Notes: generated by a model not told the origin, from the letters alone. A DNA stretch of 64,000 nt from Phyto melanocephala (GCA_941918925.1 OW799237.1:112448515-112512514); one strand, 5' to 3'; numbered from the stretch's first letter, positions 50,701 to 61,706 are shown. Numbers and translations are program-made.

Positions 50701-53700
50701 TTCACAACGTGTAGTCATGCAATAACAGTTGCTTGTATCACCATTCATCCCATATGAAATACGTACACGTATGTATGTTAAAAAAACTAAAAAAAAAAAA
50801 AAATTTAAAAAAAAATTTAAAAAAAAAAATTTAAAAAAAATTAAAAAAAAAAATTATTATATATATAATATACATATATAAAACAAAAAAAATATAAAAA
50901 CAAATTTAAAAAAAAATAAAATAAATTTAAAAAAATAATAATAAAAATATAAATAATATATTAAATAAAAAATAAAAAAAATAAAAAAAAAAATTTTAAA
51001 AAAAATTTTTAAAAAAATTAAAAAAAAATTTTTTTTGGCTCAGTTGTGTTTCGATGCCACGTTTTCTCTAACCAGTATACACGTTTGTATGTATGTATGT
51101 TGTTGTTGTAATGTTGTTTTTGTGAAAAAAAAATCGAGGTGGTCGTGGGTTTTTGCTCATATCTCAGTTGTGTATGTACCGATGTTTCTGATTTTCAATA
51201 CCGATCTACTCCCGAATATTTCTGATATTTTAATACCTCACCCGAGTCCAAGCAATGTCGGGGGGCTTAAAAAAGTTGATTTCAACATACACACGGACAG
51301 ACGGTCAGACGGACAGACTGACAGACTGCCAGGGCTTAATCGACTCCCCTATTCATAAGCTTTCAGAAAATATATACTTTATGGAGTCGGAAATCAAAAT
51401 TGTAGAAATTTCACACGGAATGACAAACCTATATATACCCTTTTTCACTGTGTGAAGGGTATAAAAATGGCGTATAACATGAAATATAGGTTAAGCTACG
51501 ATATTGCATTATACCTATGTACATGATGGTGAAGGGTATTATCAGATTCAGAATGGCCGAATATAGCACTTTTACTTGCTTTTTTAATTTTGTTGTATTG
51601 CTCGAAAGAATACCAAACAAAAATTCTTATTATATTTTATTTTAATTTATTAATTAAAAACAACATTAATGTTTTTTAATTACACACAGTAAAACAAATT
51701 CGTTATGGCAAAAAATTGCCAGTCGAATGTTCCAGTTCTTGTATTTGAATTTTTGTTTTGTAGCCATTAAATTTCTATTGGAGAATATAAAATTTCTTAG
51801 AGCTGACTAAACAGTGAAATTCCGAAACAAAATTATGTAACAAATACCATTTGAGAAATTATTTTTATAAAAATGAAATTTTAGGAAAATAGTACTACTT
51901 TTCAATTAATTTCTTAAAAAATAATGATAATTGATGCGTGAAATATTTTAGGGATCGCGAAAAAATAATGCATACCTAATTTCCTAATATATCGTTGTTT
52001 TGCTTCTAACTTTTTTTTTGTCACCTATAAAACAAAATTTTAACTACAAAGGGAGAAACCAAATGTCATTAGTAAATCCGATATTTAATGATTTGCATAA
52101 AAATACCGTTTTAAAAGCAACAATAACAATAAAAAATTTAAAAGTCAGCGCACAAATAAAATGAAGATCAAAACAACGACTGAAGAGATTTAGCTGAACA
52201 TTCCAATTAGAAAGACCGAATGTCATTGTACACATAAAAGGTATAAAGGTATATCTATATATATAAAAATGAAACTCTGTGTGTGTGTTAGCTATAGACT
52301 CCGAAACTGTAAAACCGATCGGGCTCAAACTTTGGTAAGTTGTTGTACACATACCAGGGAGTGTTTATGGGTGAAAAAAGTGGGCGGGGCCACGCCCATA
52401 AAAAATTAGTTATCAGTTTTAGCTACTTGCACTTGACCGATTTTTTTGAAACTTTGCACACATATCGAGCTGTCATGACTAAATAATTTCGTGATAAGAA
52501 AAGTGGGCGGGGACACGCGCCTAAAAAAGTTTTAATATTGAGGTACTTGCACTGGACCGATTTTTCTGAAACACATATTAAGCTGTCATGACCTTATAAT
52601 TTCGTGATTAAAAAAGTGGGCGGGGCCACGCCCATTAAAAAATAGTATCAGTTTTAGCTACTTGCACTGGACGAATTTTCTGAAACTTTGCAAACATACT
52701 GAGCTGTCATGACTTTACACTTTCGTCATTAGAAAAGTGGGCAGTGCCACGCCCATTAAAAAAGGTATCATTTTGAGGTACTTGCACTGGACGGATTTTT
52801 CTAAAACTTTGCACACATATTGAGCTTTTATGACTTTAAAATTTCGTTATTAGAAAAGTAGGCAGGGCCACGCCCATAAAAAAAATTATAATTTTTAGGT
52901 TTTTGTACTTGATATTCAATAAAAATTCAGAATGCATTTTGATTCATTCAGGGACGTAGCAACGCGCGCCGGGTTTAGCTAGTATATATATAAGGGTAAG
53001 TAACTTTTCAAGTGACAATAAAAAACATAATATGGAAAATAAAGAACATTTTGTTGATATTTGTATGTGAACATTAAGGAAAACCTAAATGCCATATCTC
53101 CGAAATCACTTGGCCGATTTCATTCAAACTTTACATAAACCATCTACAGACCATCCCTCATAACCCTAAAATTTTGATTGAAATCGGTCTACCCGTCTCC
53201 GAAGTTAGTGGCGTCATCAAGTGTAAACTTTTTTTATATATAAAAGATAATAAACAGTGATTGCATCGAATAAAATTTTTGGATAAATGTGCTCTAAACT
53301 TTAAAAAATTGCTTAATATATAAGTTTTTCGCCTTAATTTACACGTATTACAAAAAAATTTTTTTTTTTTTTTGTGAATTTTAGTAAAAAAAAAACTTAA
53401 TTTCTATTGCTTAACAAACACATGAACGGAGAAACCAAACAAGTAATGCTAAAAAATTCAACTAACGAACAATTAATATGTAGTTGCATATCTATGGTTA
53501 TCAGGGGTTCAATTCTCGTTCTGTGAAACTGTGAAATGAAAAAGTTTTTGTATAGCAAAGGGTATGGTGGCACCATATGATATTACACACAAAAACTTTT
53601 CATTTCATAGTTTCATAGAACGAGAATTGATATCCAGTACGACATGTATCCATTTACGTATTGCCTTAACTAAGTTTTTGCATACTTCAAACTCTATGGG

Positions 53701-56700
53701 ATTTAATTCTTCTCAATCGGCATCTTTTATTTTAAACTAAGATAAATCCTCCCAGGGGTTTTCAGGCTTAACAATGTCTTTTGTATTTTTATGATTAAGA
53801 AAATTCATTCTTTGGTTTACATATTGTCATCCGAACAATATATGCCTTCTTCAGAAACGTATTTCAACTTGATTACCATTAAACTAATGAATCGCTATTA
53901 AAATCCAACACGATCGCCCCATAACTTTCTGAGATATGAGCAAATGAACACGACTGCCTTTGCTTTTTTCCTATATTTGCCACAAAAATCAAAATTGCTC
54001 AGTGCTAGGTTAATTTGTAGAATCATTTGTTACTATTTGTAGGTACGATATGCCTTTAGAGATATTCCTAACAAATTTTAGATAACTAACCGACAAAGTT
54101 ATAGGCAAAAATAATTTTGAAAAATATATATTTTATAAATATTTCAAGTTATTAAAGCTTGTAATTAATTTTTAGACATGTTAGGGACACCAGAATACAA
54201 GCCGTAGTCTCAAAAATTACTGCTAAAAAAAATTGACAAATCGGTTTTAAGATAACTGAGATATAAGCTCAAAAATGAAAAAGCTTCAGTGTTTTTCCTT
54301 CAATTTAAAAACAAAAATCGATTTTTTTAGCTTTTGGACAACAGCTTTTGGATTGATATGGGTATCAAAAGAAGGGCTTGACTAGCAGAATATAGGACAC
54401 TAAAAAAAATGTTAAATGCAATATGGCCGCCACTACAAAATGGCGTACAATTAACTTATATATGGGTAAAATATAGTAATCAAAAATGTACCCACTTAAA
54501 CCCCTTCAATATTGATATCGTACGAAAGAACTTAGACAGCGAAATACAGTTAATAATGAAAAAGTTGAAATCCAAGATGACGTCCAAAATAAAATGGCGG
54601 ATATATGGGTCAAAAATAGTATTTAGGGCTATGCCCCTTTAACTCCCACAATATTGGTATCAAATGAAAGGGCTTCATCAATAGAATACAGTAAACTATG
54701 AAAAAGTTAAAATTTAAGATGGCGCTCTAAACAAAATGGCGGATAGTATATTTTTTCAACTCCACCAATATGCGTATCGAATGTAAGAGCTTGACTAGTA
54801 GAATACAACTAACAATGTAAAAATTCAAGATCAAAAATGGTAACGGAAATAAAATAGAATGAAATCAAGGCTAAGCTATAATGTGTTCACTATACCTACG
54901 TACATGATGGTGAAGGGTATTATCAGATTCGGCACAGCTATTATATTGACAATACTATAAACTTCTTTACCATTTTTTTGCTAACGATACATAAAAACGA
55001 ATATAAATTAATTCGAATATTAATTAATTTTTTTCATTAATTTATTAATTATTCATTATTTTACTATTTTTTCAATTAAATGTATTATACATATATGTAT
55101 GTACATTTCTAGTTCAATATATTAACATAGTTTGTTGCTTCTGATAATATTTTTCACAACATTTGACTGCACAAAACGTAAAAAACACAAACAAAAAAAG
55201 ATCTAACCTTAGTGTAGGTTAAAAGTAGGTATATTCCTACTTTAAATTATTTACAGATAATAAAACATTTTTAAAAGCACTTGTTGATTATCGTTAATTG
55301 TCATGTTCCTGGCGACGAACCGAACGAACTGATTTAATACCTACTTTGTTGATTATCGCATCTGACAACAAAATAAAAAACGTTTATTAACAAGACATTC
55401 GTTAAAGGAAAACGTCGACAACTGAACCAGAAAAAAATTAAATTAAAATTGGTATTGATGCCACACAAATAAAGTTTAATTTCTACAAAAAAATTACTTA
55501 CTGCCACGAAAATTACATTAAATTGTTTTGCATTTAATTGCAAATAAGAAAAGAAGCAATAAATTGTGGAATATTTTTTTTTCCTAAAAACAATAATAAA
55601 CATTTAATTGTAAAGTGGAAAGGAAAAGAAAAGAAATATTTACTGAATTGTTTATAGGGTGAAGATATTTAATTGCCATGCGTATTGCGTGTTTGTAACT
55701 CAATATCCTGAAAAAATATACTATATGAATGTTACAAGCATACTTACTTTCTTTTGCGATGCCATAGATGAGGTTCTTCTTCGTTTCGAATGGGAAAAGT
55801 GGCTGCGAACATTTTGTATATGTATATATAGAGAAGGAATATATAAAAGACGCAAACAAGATCACAAATAAATTGCTGCATTTAGATGGTACGCAACTGC
55901 AGGATATAGTAGACAGTAATCTTGGAGGGATTGTAGAACATAAACAAGGAGCGAAGGGATTAGACATGTTCTAAGAGCTTGTTAAAAAGATTAACATGTC
56001 GAAAGACATCTATTTCGTTCATTGAATACTAAAAATAGTGAGTGTATATACATACATATCAAACGTCAGAAAGGCCCTAACATGTGTTTTTTTTTTCGAG
56101 TTTGAGTTTTTCAGTGATTCCAATACAAATACACCTCGACACAAAAATGTATGCAATAGTATAAAAAATAACAGTTTTACAAACAATTTTATAAAAAAAA
56201 AAATTCATTATGATAATAGAGTTTCTATTACGTTTCTAACTTCTTCTGTAAAACTGCAATTTTTTGAGTTAGGGCCTTTCTACTTGTGACCAACGATACA
56301 AGTATTCCAACAAATTATTGAAAATATCCCCACTAAAATGTCGAAGTGCAACAGATGTGTGTTCACTGATCATTATGCTCGCATATGCTAAAAGTACTTA
56401 ACGCAGGCAGACAGGGTTCAAAATGAAAACTTGAAGAAACGAAAAGGCAGTTATTCGAAAATAACATTTATTTCAGAATAAACCAGGAAATGGATATTAC
56501 TTTCGAGTTACGCATGTGTTAAGTGAAACCATGAATGAAATGATAAATTGCTATAAAAGAGACCACAAAATTTAGATTTTTATTACGGAACAATTTATAA
56601 AATAAAAAACTAGGAGTATGTCTGAAAGAAATAGACCACTTTTTGAAACATTTGAGCTGAGACTGATTATTAGTTTTGCGTGTATGCTAGAAACGATCTG

Positions 56701-58812
56701 CTCAATAGCTATTGGGTCGAGATACTGACATATAATTGAAAGTTTTAAAATTGAACCGTGGAATAAATCAAATTTAATATCGTTAATTATTTCCAAAAAT
56801 TAATGCCATTAAAATTTTACTGTCAATTATTATTAAATAGGATCAACAACCTTTATATAGAGTATTTTTAGAATTAGAGAAAAGGGTCGAGAAAAAATTA
56901 AACAAGGCAGTGGAACAATGCTGTAATACTGAGGGAAAATTTTTCACTTCCTATATTTGACTCTTTTATAACCTAACTTTAAGGAGTCAAATATTTTTCG
57001 AGAATGATCCTCAAGAATGCTTACTTCCAAAGGACTAAACCGTTTCAAGGGGCACCAGAAATATTTCAAAGAACTATCGAGAGTATTTTGACACCATGTA
57101 GCTGCGTTGTAAACCATTTGGATGACGTCATTATGTTCGGAAGCACCGAAAGCGAACGCGACAAAAATCCAAATGACGTAAAATTAACTCGGAAAACAGG
57201 GAAACTACGCTTTTTAGGATATATCCTGTCTACTGAGGGGATAAGTCCTGATTCTAACAAAATTTAAACTATAATGAAATTTAGATCGCCAACCAGCAAG
57301 GATGAGGTAAAGAGTTTCTTGGGTTTAGTAAACTACCTTGGCAAATGTAACTCACAGATTTGACAGAAGCAGTTAGAAATTTTAACAAAAACGACTTTTA
57401 GTTTATCTGGACATCATACCTGGACAATGCTTTGCAAAAGCTAAAGAAACGTCTGATTAATTGCTGTTAAAAGTCCTTAGAAGCCTTTAGAAGCAGTTTT
57501 AATTCAATTTGACAATAATGTTCCTTTGGTAATATCGATAGAAAATCGAGATTTAATTTGGGGCAAAGAACGGTTTACAATTATTTGGCTGGCATTAAGT
57601 TTAAACTTTTCAAGGATCATAAGACGTTAGAAACTATTTTTAAGCCCACATTTATGCTACCTGCTCCATATAGTGATGGGCACTTTGTCTACAATTGTTC
57701 GTATTTGCGATTTGAGGAAAAAGGGAAATGTAAAATCTCACGTACACATAAGTTTCCATAAATTTTTTAATTTTTCCTTAATAACTTGATAGAAACTTTT
57801 AACCGATGTATTCATCGGTTTAGTATTCAAAAAAACCTTAATAACATAAAATTTCTATAACAATTTTTCATATAAAATTCTATTAATTGTGTTTACAAAA
57901 AATAAATAAATTTACATTATTTTTAATTTTTATGTAATTCGGAAGCGTGTTCTATAGTTGTAACCTATACCTATATGTATGTTTTATAGTGTACTAGCCA
58001 AACCCGGCGCGCGTTGCTACGCCCCTTAATGAATCGTAATGCATTCTGAATTTTAATTGAATATCAAGTGAAAAAACCTAAAAATTTTATTTTTTATGGG
58101 CGTAGCATTGCCCACTTTCCTAGTCACGAAATTGTAAAGTCATAACAGCTCAATATGTGTGCAAAGTTTCAGAAGAATTGGACCAGTGCAAGTACCTCAA
58201 AATTAAAATTGTTTTTATGGGCGTGGCCCTGCCCACTTTTTTATCACGAAATTGTAAAGTCATAACAGCTCAATATGTGTGCAAAGTTTCAGAATAATCG
58301 GTCAAGTGCAAGTACTTCAAAATGATACCTTTTTTTTATGGGCGTGGCACTGCCCACTTTTCTAATCACGAAATTATTTAGTCATGACAGCTCAATATGT
58401 GTGCAAAGTTTCAGAAAAATCAGTCTGGTGCAAATACCTCAAAATTATAGCCTTTTTTTATGGGCGTGGCCCCGCCCACTTTTTTAGTCTTAAAATTATA
58501 AAGTCACGACAGCTTAATATGTGTGCACAGTTTCAGAAAAATCGGGCCAGTGCAAGTGCCTCAAAATTAAAACTTTTTTAGGGGCGTGGCCCCGCCCACT
58601 TTTCTTATCACGAAATTATTTAGTCATGACAGCTCGATATGTGTACAAAGTTTCAGAAAAATCGGTCAAGTGCAAGTAGCTAAAACTGATAACTAATTTT
58701 TTATGGGCGTGGCCCCGCCCACTTTTTTTCATCCATAAACACTCCCCGGTATGTGTACAACAACTTACCAAAGTTTGAGCCCGATCGGTTTTACAGTTTC
58801 AGAGTCTATAGC

Positions 58813-58853
<41 letters not shown>

Positions 58854-61706
58854 TTCACTTTTATATATATAGATTTTGAAGTTTTTATAGTCTTTTAACT
58901 TGATTCGTTGTGTAGCATGAATATAAAATTGTTGACCCGAATTCGAAATTCTGTTTTTACTGCATTATTGTATGTTATTTGCCGTTAAAACCAATATTTT
59001 TCTCTTAGCCGTTTAAAAAAACTAATTTTCATACCGATTTTTACATGTATAATACGGTTCTTAAAATTTATTTCATTATTTTTGTTTTGCTTTTGGTTTT
59101 AATTTATTCATCTTTAGCCTCTTGTTTTAACATTTTCAAACTTTGGAATAACAGTGGTTATATAAAACTCCTTCAAGGAACTATATGGCTCCGAGAAAAG
59201 CCCCCAATGAAGTAAACCCCAAAAAAATTGGAAATAACACCCAAAAACAGTGAATGAAATAACATCCAAAAATAAATTAAATAAACCCCAAAGCGAAAAC
59301 GAAACAACCCCCAATGAAATAAACCCCATCAGCAACAAAAATGAAATTATGCCCAAAATTCATAAAAGAGTCAGATTCATTAAGGATTTCATGAAGTCAA
59401 TATGGACCAACAGCAAAATCGCAAATTTATTGATATAAATCGTGTGGAGGCCCGCAGGCGTCTTTTTCATAATAAGGATATATGCAACTTCGAAAGTGTG
59501 CCAGCATTCATAATCAGTTTTTTTTGGTGAAAGAACATACAAAGCTCGTTTAATAGTGACTACTTTTGGTTTTGTAAGTGGACTAAGTCCAGTGCAATAA
59601 ATTTCCCTTATACGATGGAAGGAATTTCAGATCAGCCAGCAACGAGCTATCCTAATACTTTACGAATGGCTTGAAAATTCAACTCATGGGAAACGTCATT
59701 ATAGTTACAATATTGTAAAGAAGGCAGTAATTTTCTGTAATGAAGATGTAAGGAAGTATGGACAAAGAATTGTTTAATATTTCCAATATATTAATTTTTG
59801 AAACCCAACTACCAAAAAATTATTTTCATGTGCATACATAAATAATAAACTTAATACATTATACGTAAGAAATGGTAAAAACAAAACAAAATGGTTGCTG
59901 ATGAATTCAAGATGGAGAAAATATACGTTGTATGTACAAATGCTGCCAGTTGGTTAGACTTTATTATTATGGACCTCCTCACTGCTTGGCAAAAGTGGAA
60001 CCAACAACCGATTACTTTTGATTTAGGGAAAACTATCATTATTGCCGTCCGTAGACTAATTTCGTAGTCTGTCACGAAGGTCGCACCATCCAATTCCAGA
60101 ACGTTATCATTTATGTATTTGAAAACATATTGTAATATATTCACAGGCTATAAGTTTTCTTGTAAAAGGCCTATTTTTATATAATTTATTTACAAACACC
60201 CCCAAAACCAAAAGCGTTAAAAATGAAATAACCACCGAATACAAAATGAAATATCACCCAAATTATACACGCTATGAAACAAGCCCCAAATTTTAAAAAT
60301 TTGTTGGTTGCTATTTCATTGGAGATTATTTCATAATTTCCAAAAAAAATGAAAAACGGCCCAAAAAAATTATTTCATATGAAATAACACCCAAAAATGT
60401 ATGAAAAAAATTTGGAGAATATTTCATTTCTCGTTTGGGCGTTATTTCATTGGGGGCTTTTCGTGGGGCCAACTATATTACAACTTTTTTTTTTTTGTGT
60501 GTTTAGTATTGATTATGCTAGATTTAAAATTATTTACTTTTGTATTTTTTTTGTTTTCTGTTTGTCAAATATAATTCTAACCATGCTGTAATTATACAAA
60601 GTGGCGAAGCCAGCCCAACTGATTATTTTTTGTGTTCTGGAGTATGTCAAACAGCCTATTTAAAAAATGATTTCAACTCCGGAGATTGTCAAACTACATA
60701 CATAAAAAAGAGAGACAAAAATTGCTCTCCTTACCGTTATCACCTTATGTAATTACACCATGATTCTAACCATTTTAATTATATTTTTTTATGCTTTACT
60801 TACATACCTAGTTTGTTAAGTAATATATTTCTCCATAGTTTCAAAAGTTCTTTTGTATTCGAGGATAAATGCACAATTTTCATATTAATTAATATGACCA
60901 ACATTATTAACCATTTTTTTCTATATTGTTTTATGTAATAGCGTTTTAAGGATATTTAATAAAACGTCGTAGACTTTTTTATTAGCTAAAACCTTTTCAA
61001 TCTTTTTTTGTAATATTCATACTATACCTATATGTAGTTTTTTATTAAAATTATTTTTTTTTCTAATTTTTTATTCTAATTAAATATTAATTTTCTAAGA
61101 CGGTCTCGTTTTGGGGTGTTCACTGTATAGGTATGTTTGTATATCTATAATTCTTCTTCTTTACAGATAAGTCATGGTCGAAAAATATATTTTTTTTGTT
61201 GTCATAATGTAAGGATATTTACAAAATTTTAAAAAATGTTAAAATATAGGCCTAGAGTGGCTTTTTGTATTACATGAATAAATAAATAAATAAATAAATA
61301 AATATAATTTATTATGGTTAAATATTCAATACAACAATCTTAAGGCATCCATTTATAGTAGACTCAGGAAATTTGTTTGCAAAACACCATTGGATAAAAA
61401 CAAATTTTATTACATACAATGTCAAAATGCAGAACAAATCTTAATCGTCGCATATACTTTGGTAATGTAGTTTTATTACTCGTTTTGGTACATGCGTAGG
61501 GGAGGCAAAAAAATAATGAAATTGTTGGCAGCACCCTATACAGGTGGCAGTAGTGGTTGGTTTAATTTTTTTATATTTTTCTTGGCCCAATTTTTTTACC
61601 CAACAAATTCCTATACGTAACGAATCATTTAGAAACGAACTAAATGAAAATTAGTAAAAACAAATATAAAAAATATCTATCAAAGAAATAATTCATTACT
61701 TACCAT
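38535..61706 (-). CDS. CanB2: Calcineurin regulatory subunit B, four coding exons
   Basis: Calcium-binding EF-hand subunit of the phosphatase calcineurin; it activates the catalytic A subunit in the cytoplasm. Coding exons: 61704-61706 (ATG only), 46261-46300, 39110-39408, 38535-38705. Lengths sum to 513 nt, 170 residues, the exact family length. The N-terminus reads [19 protein letters not shown], with Gly2 available for N-myristoylation. Four canonical EF loops are present: [48 protein letters not shown]. The end is HKKMVVDV. Introns are 15403, 6852 and 404 bp and all have GT/AG ends. The symbol is chosen by similarity and by remembered synteny with Rev3; CanB is the close paralogue. Confidence 0.93.
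39110..39408 (-). CDS. CanB2: CanB2 coding exon 3: EF-hands 1-3
   Basis: Acceptor CTCCTTTAG, then [20 protein letters not shown] through the third EF hand to GELFQ and a GTAAGT donor. Residues about 15-114. No frameshift or lost calcium ligand. Confidence 0.95.
39615..40598 (+). mobile_element. mini-me/INE-1-like repeat, narrow variant, duplicated head
   Basis: CAAGTAAGAGTGC, a hairpin ATTCGACCGTACCGAAT, TTATATACCCTTMACA at the left and TGTAAAGGGTATAA at the right. The head occurs twice (39615-39780 and 39910-40040). The middle is an A-rich tract that creates spurious Phe/Ile-rich ORFs on the minus strand. It lies in CanB2 intron 2. Confidence 0.6.
40606..41368 (+). mobile_element. Partial mini-me-like repeat with a MITE inside
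   Basis: It begins within the family at GGCTCAGCTGGGATTC and runs to AAAGGGGTATAAAA. It includes the ACACGGACAGACGGACAT tract. A 374-bp MITE is inserted at 40880-41253. Confidence 0.55.
40880..41253. repeat. 374-bp MITE with long inverted ends
   Basis: TGTGACAGCGCATAGAGAAA continuing to GGGACC at the left is exactly complementary to the right end (GGTCCC to GCTGTCACA), 26 bp or more. ATACAT lies close to both ends and may be the target duplication. No coding. Confidence 0.7.
41405..41555 (-). mobile_element. Fragment of mini-me-like repeat
   Basis: Minus-oriented tail fragment: AGGGTATATATAGATTTGTC and ACCCCATAAAGTATATATTT match the other copies. The rest is missing. Confidence 0.5.
41883..42190. 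repeat. 308-bp MITE with ends of about 38 bp
   Basis: The left end AATACACGGCATGTTTTTTA continuing CATCTGACTT is complementary to the right end (AAGTCAGATG to GCCGTGTATT). GGC/GGA-starting outer bases differ by small indels. A second inner copy of ACACGACATGTTT lies at about 42117. Confidence 0.7.
42526..43130 (-). mobile_element. mini-me-like repeat, narrow variant, nested
   Basis: Minus-oriented: TATACCCTTCACAG at the left and GGCACGGCCGAATATAGCAC at the right, the reverse complement of the usual head. It contains the (GTCY)n-like tract near 42655. Confidence 0.6.
43933..45156. mobile_element. Non-autonomous hAT-type element with CAGTGTTGCCA ends
   Basis: 1224 bp with ends CAGTGTTGCCA and, in reverse complement, CAGTGATGCCA. 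Flanked by the perfect 8-bp duplication ATACCCTC (43925-43932, 45157-45164). Both ends and 8-bp duplications are typical of hAT elements. Subterminal TTTAGCCATTTTT repeats occur at both sides. No transposase was found; a mariner remnant lies inside. Confidence 0.8.
44580..44765 (-). mobile_element. Mariner remnant inside the hAT element
   Basis: Minus-strand reading gives [18 protein letters not shown] and then [16 protein letters not shown] in shifted frames, the transposase C-terminus. Similar to 31893-32080. Confidence 0.5.
45970..46150. repeat. Possible MITE
   Basis: AGGTCGATTATAAATAGCAA near the left resembles the complement of the right end (TTGCTATTCGTAATTAGCCC). Between them GTTGCCAGTTG recurs. 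The inverted ends are imperfect. Confidence 0.35.
46261..46300 (-). CDS. CanB2: CanB2 coding exon 2 (40 nt)
   Basis: Acceptor TTACTTACAG, then GGA AAT GAA ACC reading [13 protein letters not shown], with the first base of Phe before the GTAAGT donor. Too short for ORF finding; identified from the conserved N-terminus and phase (1 at the donor, matching exon 3). Confidence 0.9.
46487..46837. repeat. Possible mariner-type or MITE relic
   Basis: GGCCATTTAAAATTTGAAC at the left and, in reverse complement, GGCCATTTTTTAAAGTTTTA at the right look like decayed inverted ends of an element of about 350 bp. No transposase motif could be read with confidence. It lies just inside CanB2 intron 1. Confidence 0.3.
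46930..47760 (-). repeat. Degenerate repeat related to 50075-51578 and 53890-54946
   Basis: Contains a loose tandem of about 115 bp with phrases such as AATATTAGTATCAAATAAACG, GGCTTGAC and CAAGATGG, also present at 54300-54880. A (TA)n tract follows at 47862-47890. Confidence 0.4.
48279..49130 (+). mobile_element. mini-me-like repeat, narrow variant
   Basis: Complete: CAAGTAAAAGTGCTACATTC head, TTATATACCCTTCACA, a variable A-rich middle (48420-48730), GGCTCAGCTGGGATTCGATG, the GACGGACATACTGACAG tract, ACTTTATGGGGTCGGAAATG, and TGTGAAGGGTATAAAAA at the end. The inner left and right ends are inverted complements. Confidence 0.65.
49131..50074. other. CanB2 intron 1, nothing recognised
   Basis: AT-rich sequence with ATGTATGTA-type simple repeats. 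No coding or bounded element was seen. Confidence 0.35.
50075..51578 (-). mobile_element. mini-me-like repeat interrupted by another copy
   Basis: Minus-oriented outer element: TATACCCTTCACCTG at the left and GGCCGAATATAGCACTTTTA at the right. It is split by the plus-oriented copy at 50657-51467. The outer sequence reads through the insertion (CACTACAAAATAATGAGGAA, then TGGCGTATAACATG). Confidence 0.6.
50657..51467 (+). mobile_element. mini-me-like repeat, nested copy
   Basis: CAAGTAAGAGTGCTATATTC head to TGTGAAGGGTATAAAAATGG end. The A-rich centre spans 50780-51030, and the (GACR)n tract at 51293-51335 is long. Confidence 0.65.
52254..52982 (+). mobile_element. Non-autonomous Helitron, copy 4
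   Basis: 729 bp, TCTATATATATAAAAATG to GGGTTTAGCTAG, A and T flanks. Five internal hairpin units; one carries an internal deletion (near 52570 the GCACACATATTG segment is shortened). Confidence 0.85.
53075..53247 (-). mobile_element. Helitron fragment related to 5074-5518
   Basis: Right edge read on the minus strand is TCTTTTATATATAAAAAAAG. The body shares ACATAAACCATCTAC and the CCGATTTCATTCAAACTTTA region with the 5-kb copy. The 3' half is missing. Confidence 0.45.
53510..53629. repeat. Long hairpin, arms of about 42 bp
   Basis: CAATTCTCGTTCTGTGAAAC continuing to AAAGTTTTTGT pairs with 53588-53629 with about two mismatches, around a loop of roughly 36 nt that itself contains GGTGGCACC. 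Probably a small foldback MITE. Confidence 0.65.
53890..54946 (-). repeat. Degenerate long variant of the mini-me-like family
   Basis: Carries a loose tandem of about 115-bp units (AATATTGGTATCAAATGAAA, GGGCTTGACTAGTAGAATAC, AAATGGCGGATA) and ends with GTGAAGGGTATTATCAGATT and CGGCACAGC, the truncated head in reverse. Confidence 0.45.
55840..57765 (+). mobile_element. Decayed gypsy-like (mag-type) LTR retrotransposon
   Basis: In CanB2 intron 1, antisense to the gene. Gag-like [17 protein letters not shown] lies near 55880, a CCHC zinc knuckle [14 protein letters not shown] near 56350, the reverse transcriptase block [17 protein letters not shown] near 57110, [20 protein letters not shown], and [19 protein letters not shown]. 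RNase-H-like [12 protein letters not shown] lies near 57620. Many stops and deletions; no LTRs recognised. Inactive. Confidence 0.7.
57994..58873 (-). mobile_element. Non-autonomous Helitron, copy 5, minus strand
   Basis: 880 bp; reverse complement runs TCTATATATATAAAAG to GGGTTTGGCTAG, with A and T flanks. It has a long (CA)n microsatellite at about 58815-58850 and about six hairpin units. Same structure as copies 2 and 3. Confidence 0.88.
59187..60470 (-). mobile_element. MULE-type element with 8-bp target duplication
   Basis: 1284 bp. Ends GGCTCCGAGAAAAGCCCCCA and, in reverse complement, GGCCCCACGAAAAGCCCCCA. Flanked by AACTATAT (59179-59186, 60471-60478). Long subterminal arrays of ATGAAATAAC/CCCCAA words occur at both sides. 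Confidence 0.8.
59851..60144 (-). pseudogene. MULE transposase fragment
   Basis: Reads [20 protein letters not shown] then [17 protein letters not shown], the 'D.E.A...F P...GC.FH..Q...R' part of the MULE domain. The family's catalytic core is only partly present, and the remaining ORF is short. Confidence 0.7.
60582..60762. mobile_element. P-element-like MITE, copy 2
   Basis: 181 bp flanked by the 8-bp direct repeat ATTCTAAC (60574-60581, 60763-60770). Ends CATGCTGTAATTATACAAAG and, in reverse complement, CATGGTGTAATTACATAAGG. Non-coding; same family as 32809-32990. Confidence 0.8.
60771..61703. other. 5' end of CanB2 intron 1
   Basis: AT-rich. An (AAAT)n run lies at about 61276-61300. No other feature was recognised. 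Confidence 0.4.
61704..61706 (-). CDS. CanB2: CanB2 coding exon 1: initiator codon only
   Basis: The ATG is immediately followed by GTAAGT (AAAATG|GTAAGT), so the first intron falls exactly between codons 1 and 2. The exon is otherwise 5' UTR running upstream of 61706; its 5' limit was not determined. The assignment rests on phase 0, the required ATG before GGA (Gly2), the consensus donor and the absence of a suitable ATG at exon 2. Other ATG-donor sites in 15 kb cannot be fully excluded. Confidence 0.7.

Noticed and set aside
57004..57267. Possible active reverse transcriptase gene
   Set aside because: The frame carries the DD motif but is cut by deletions and stops on both sides and lacks LTRs, so it is a relic.
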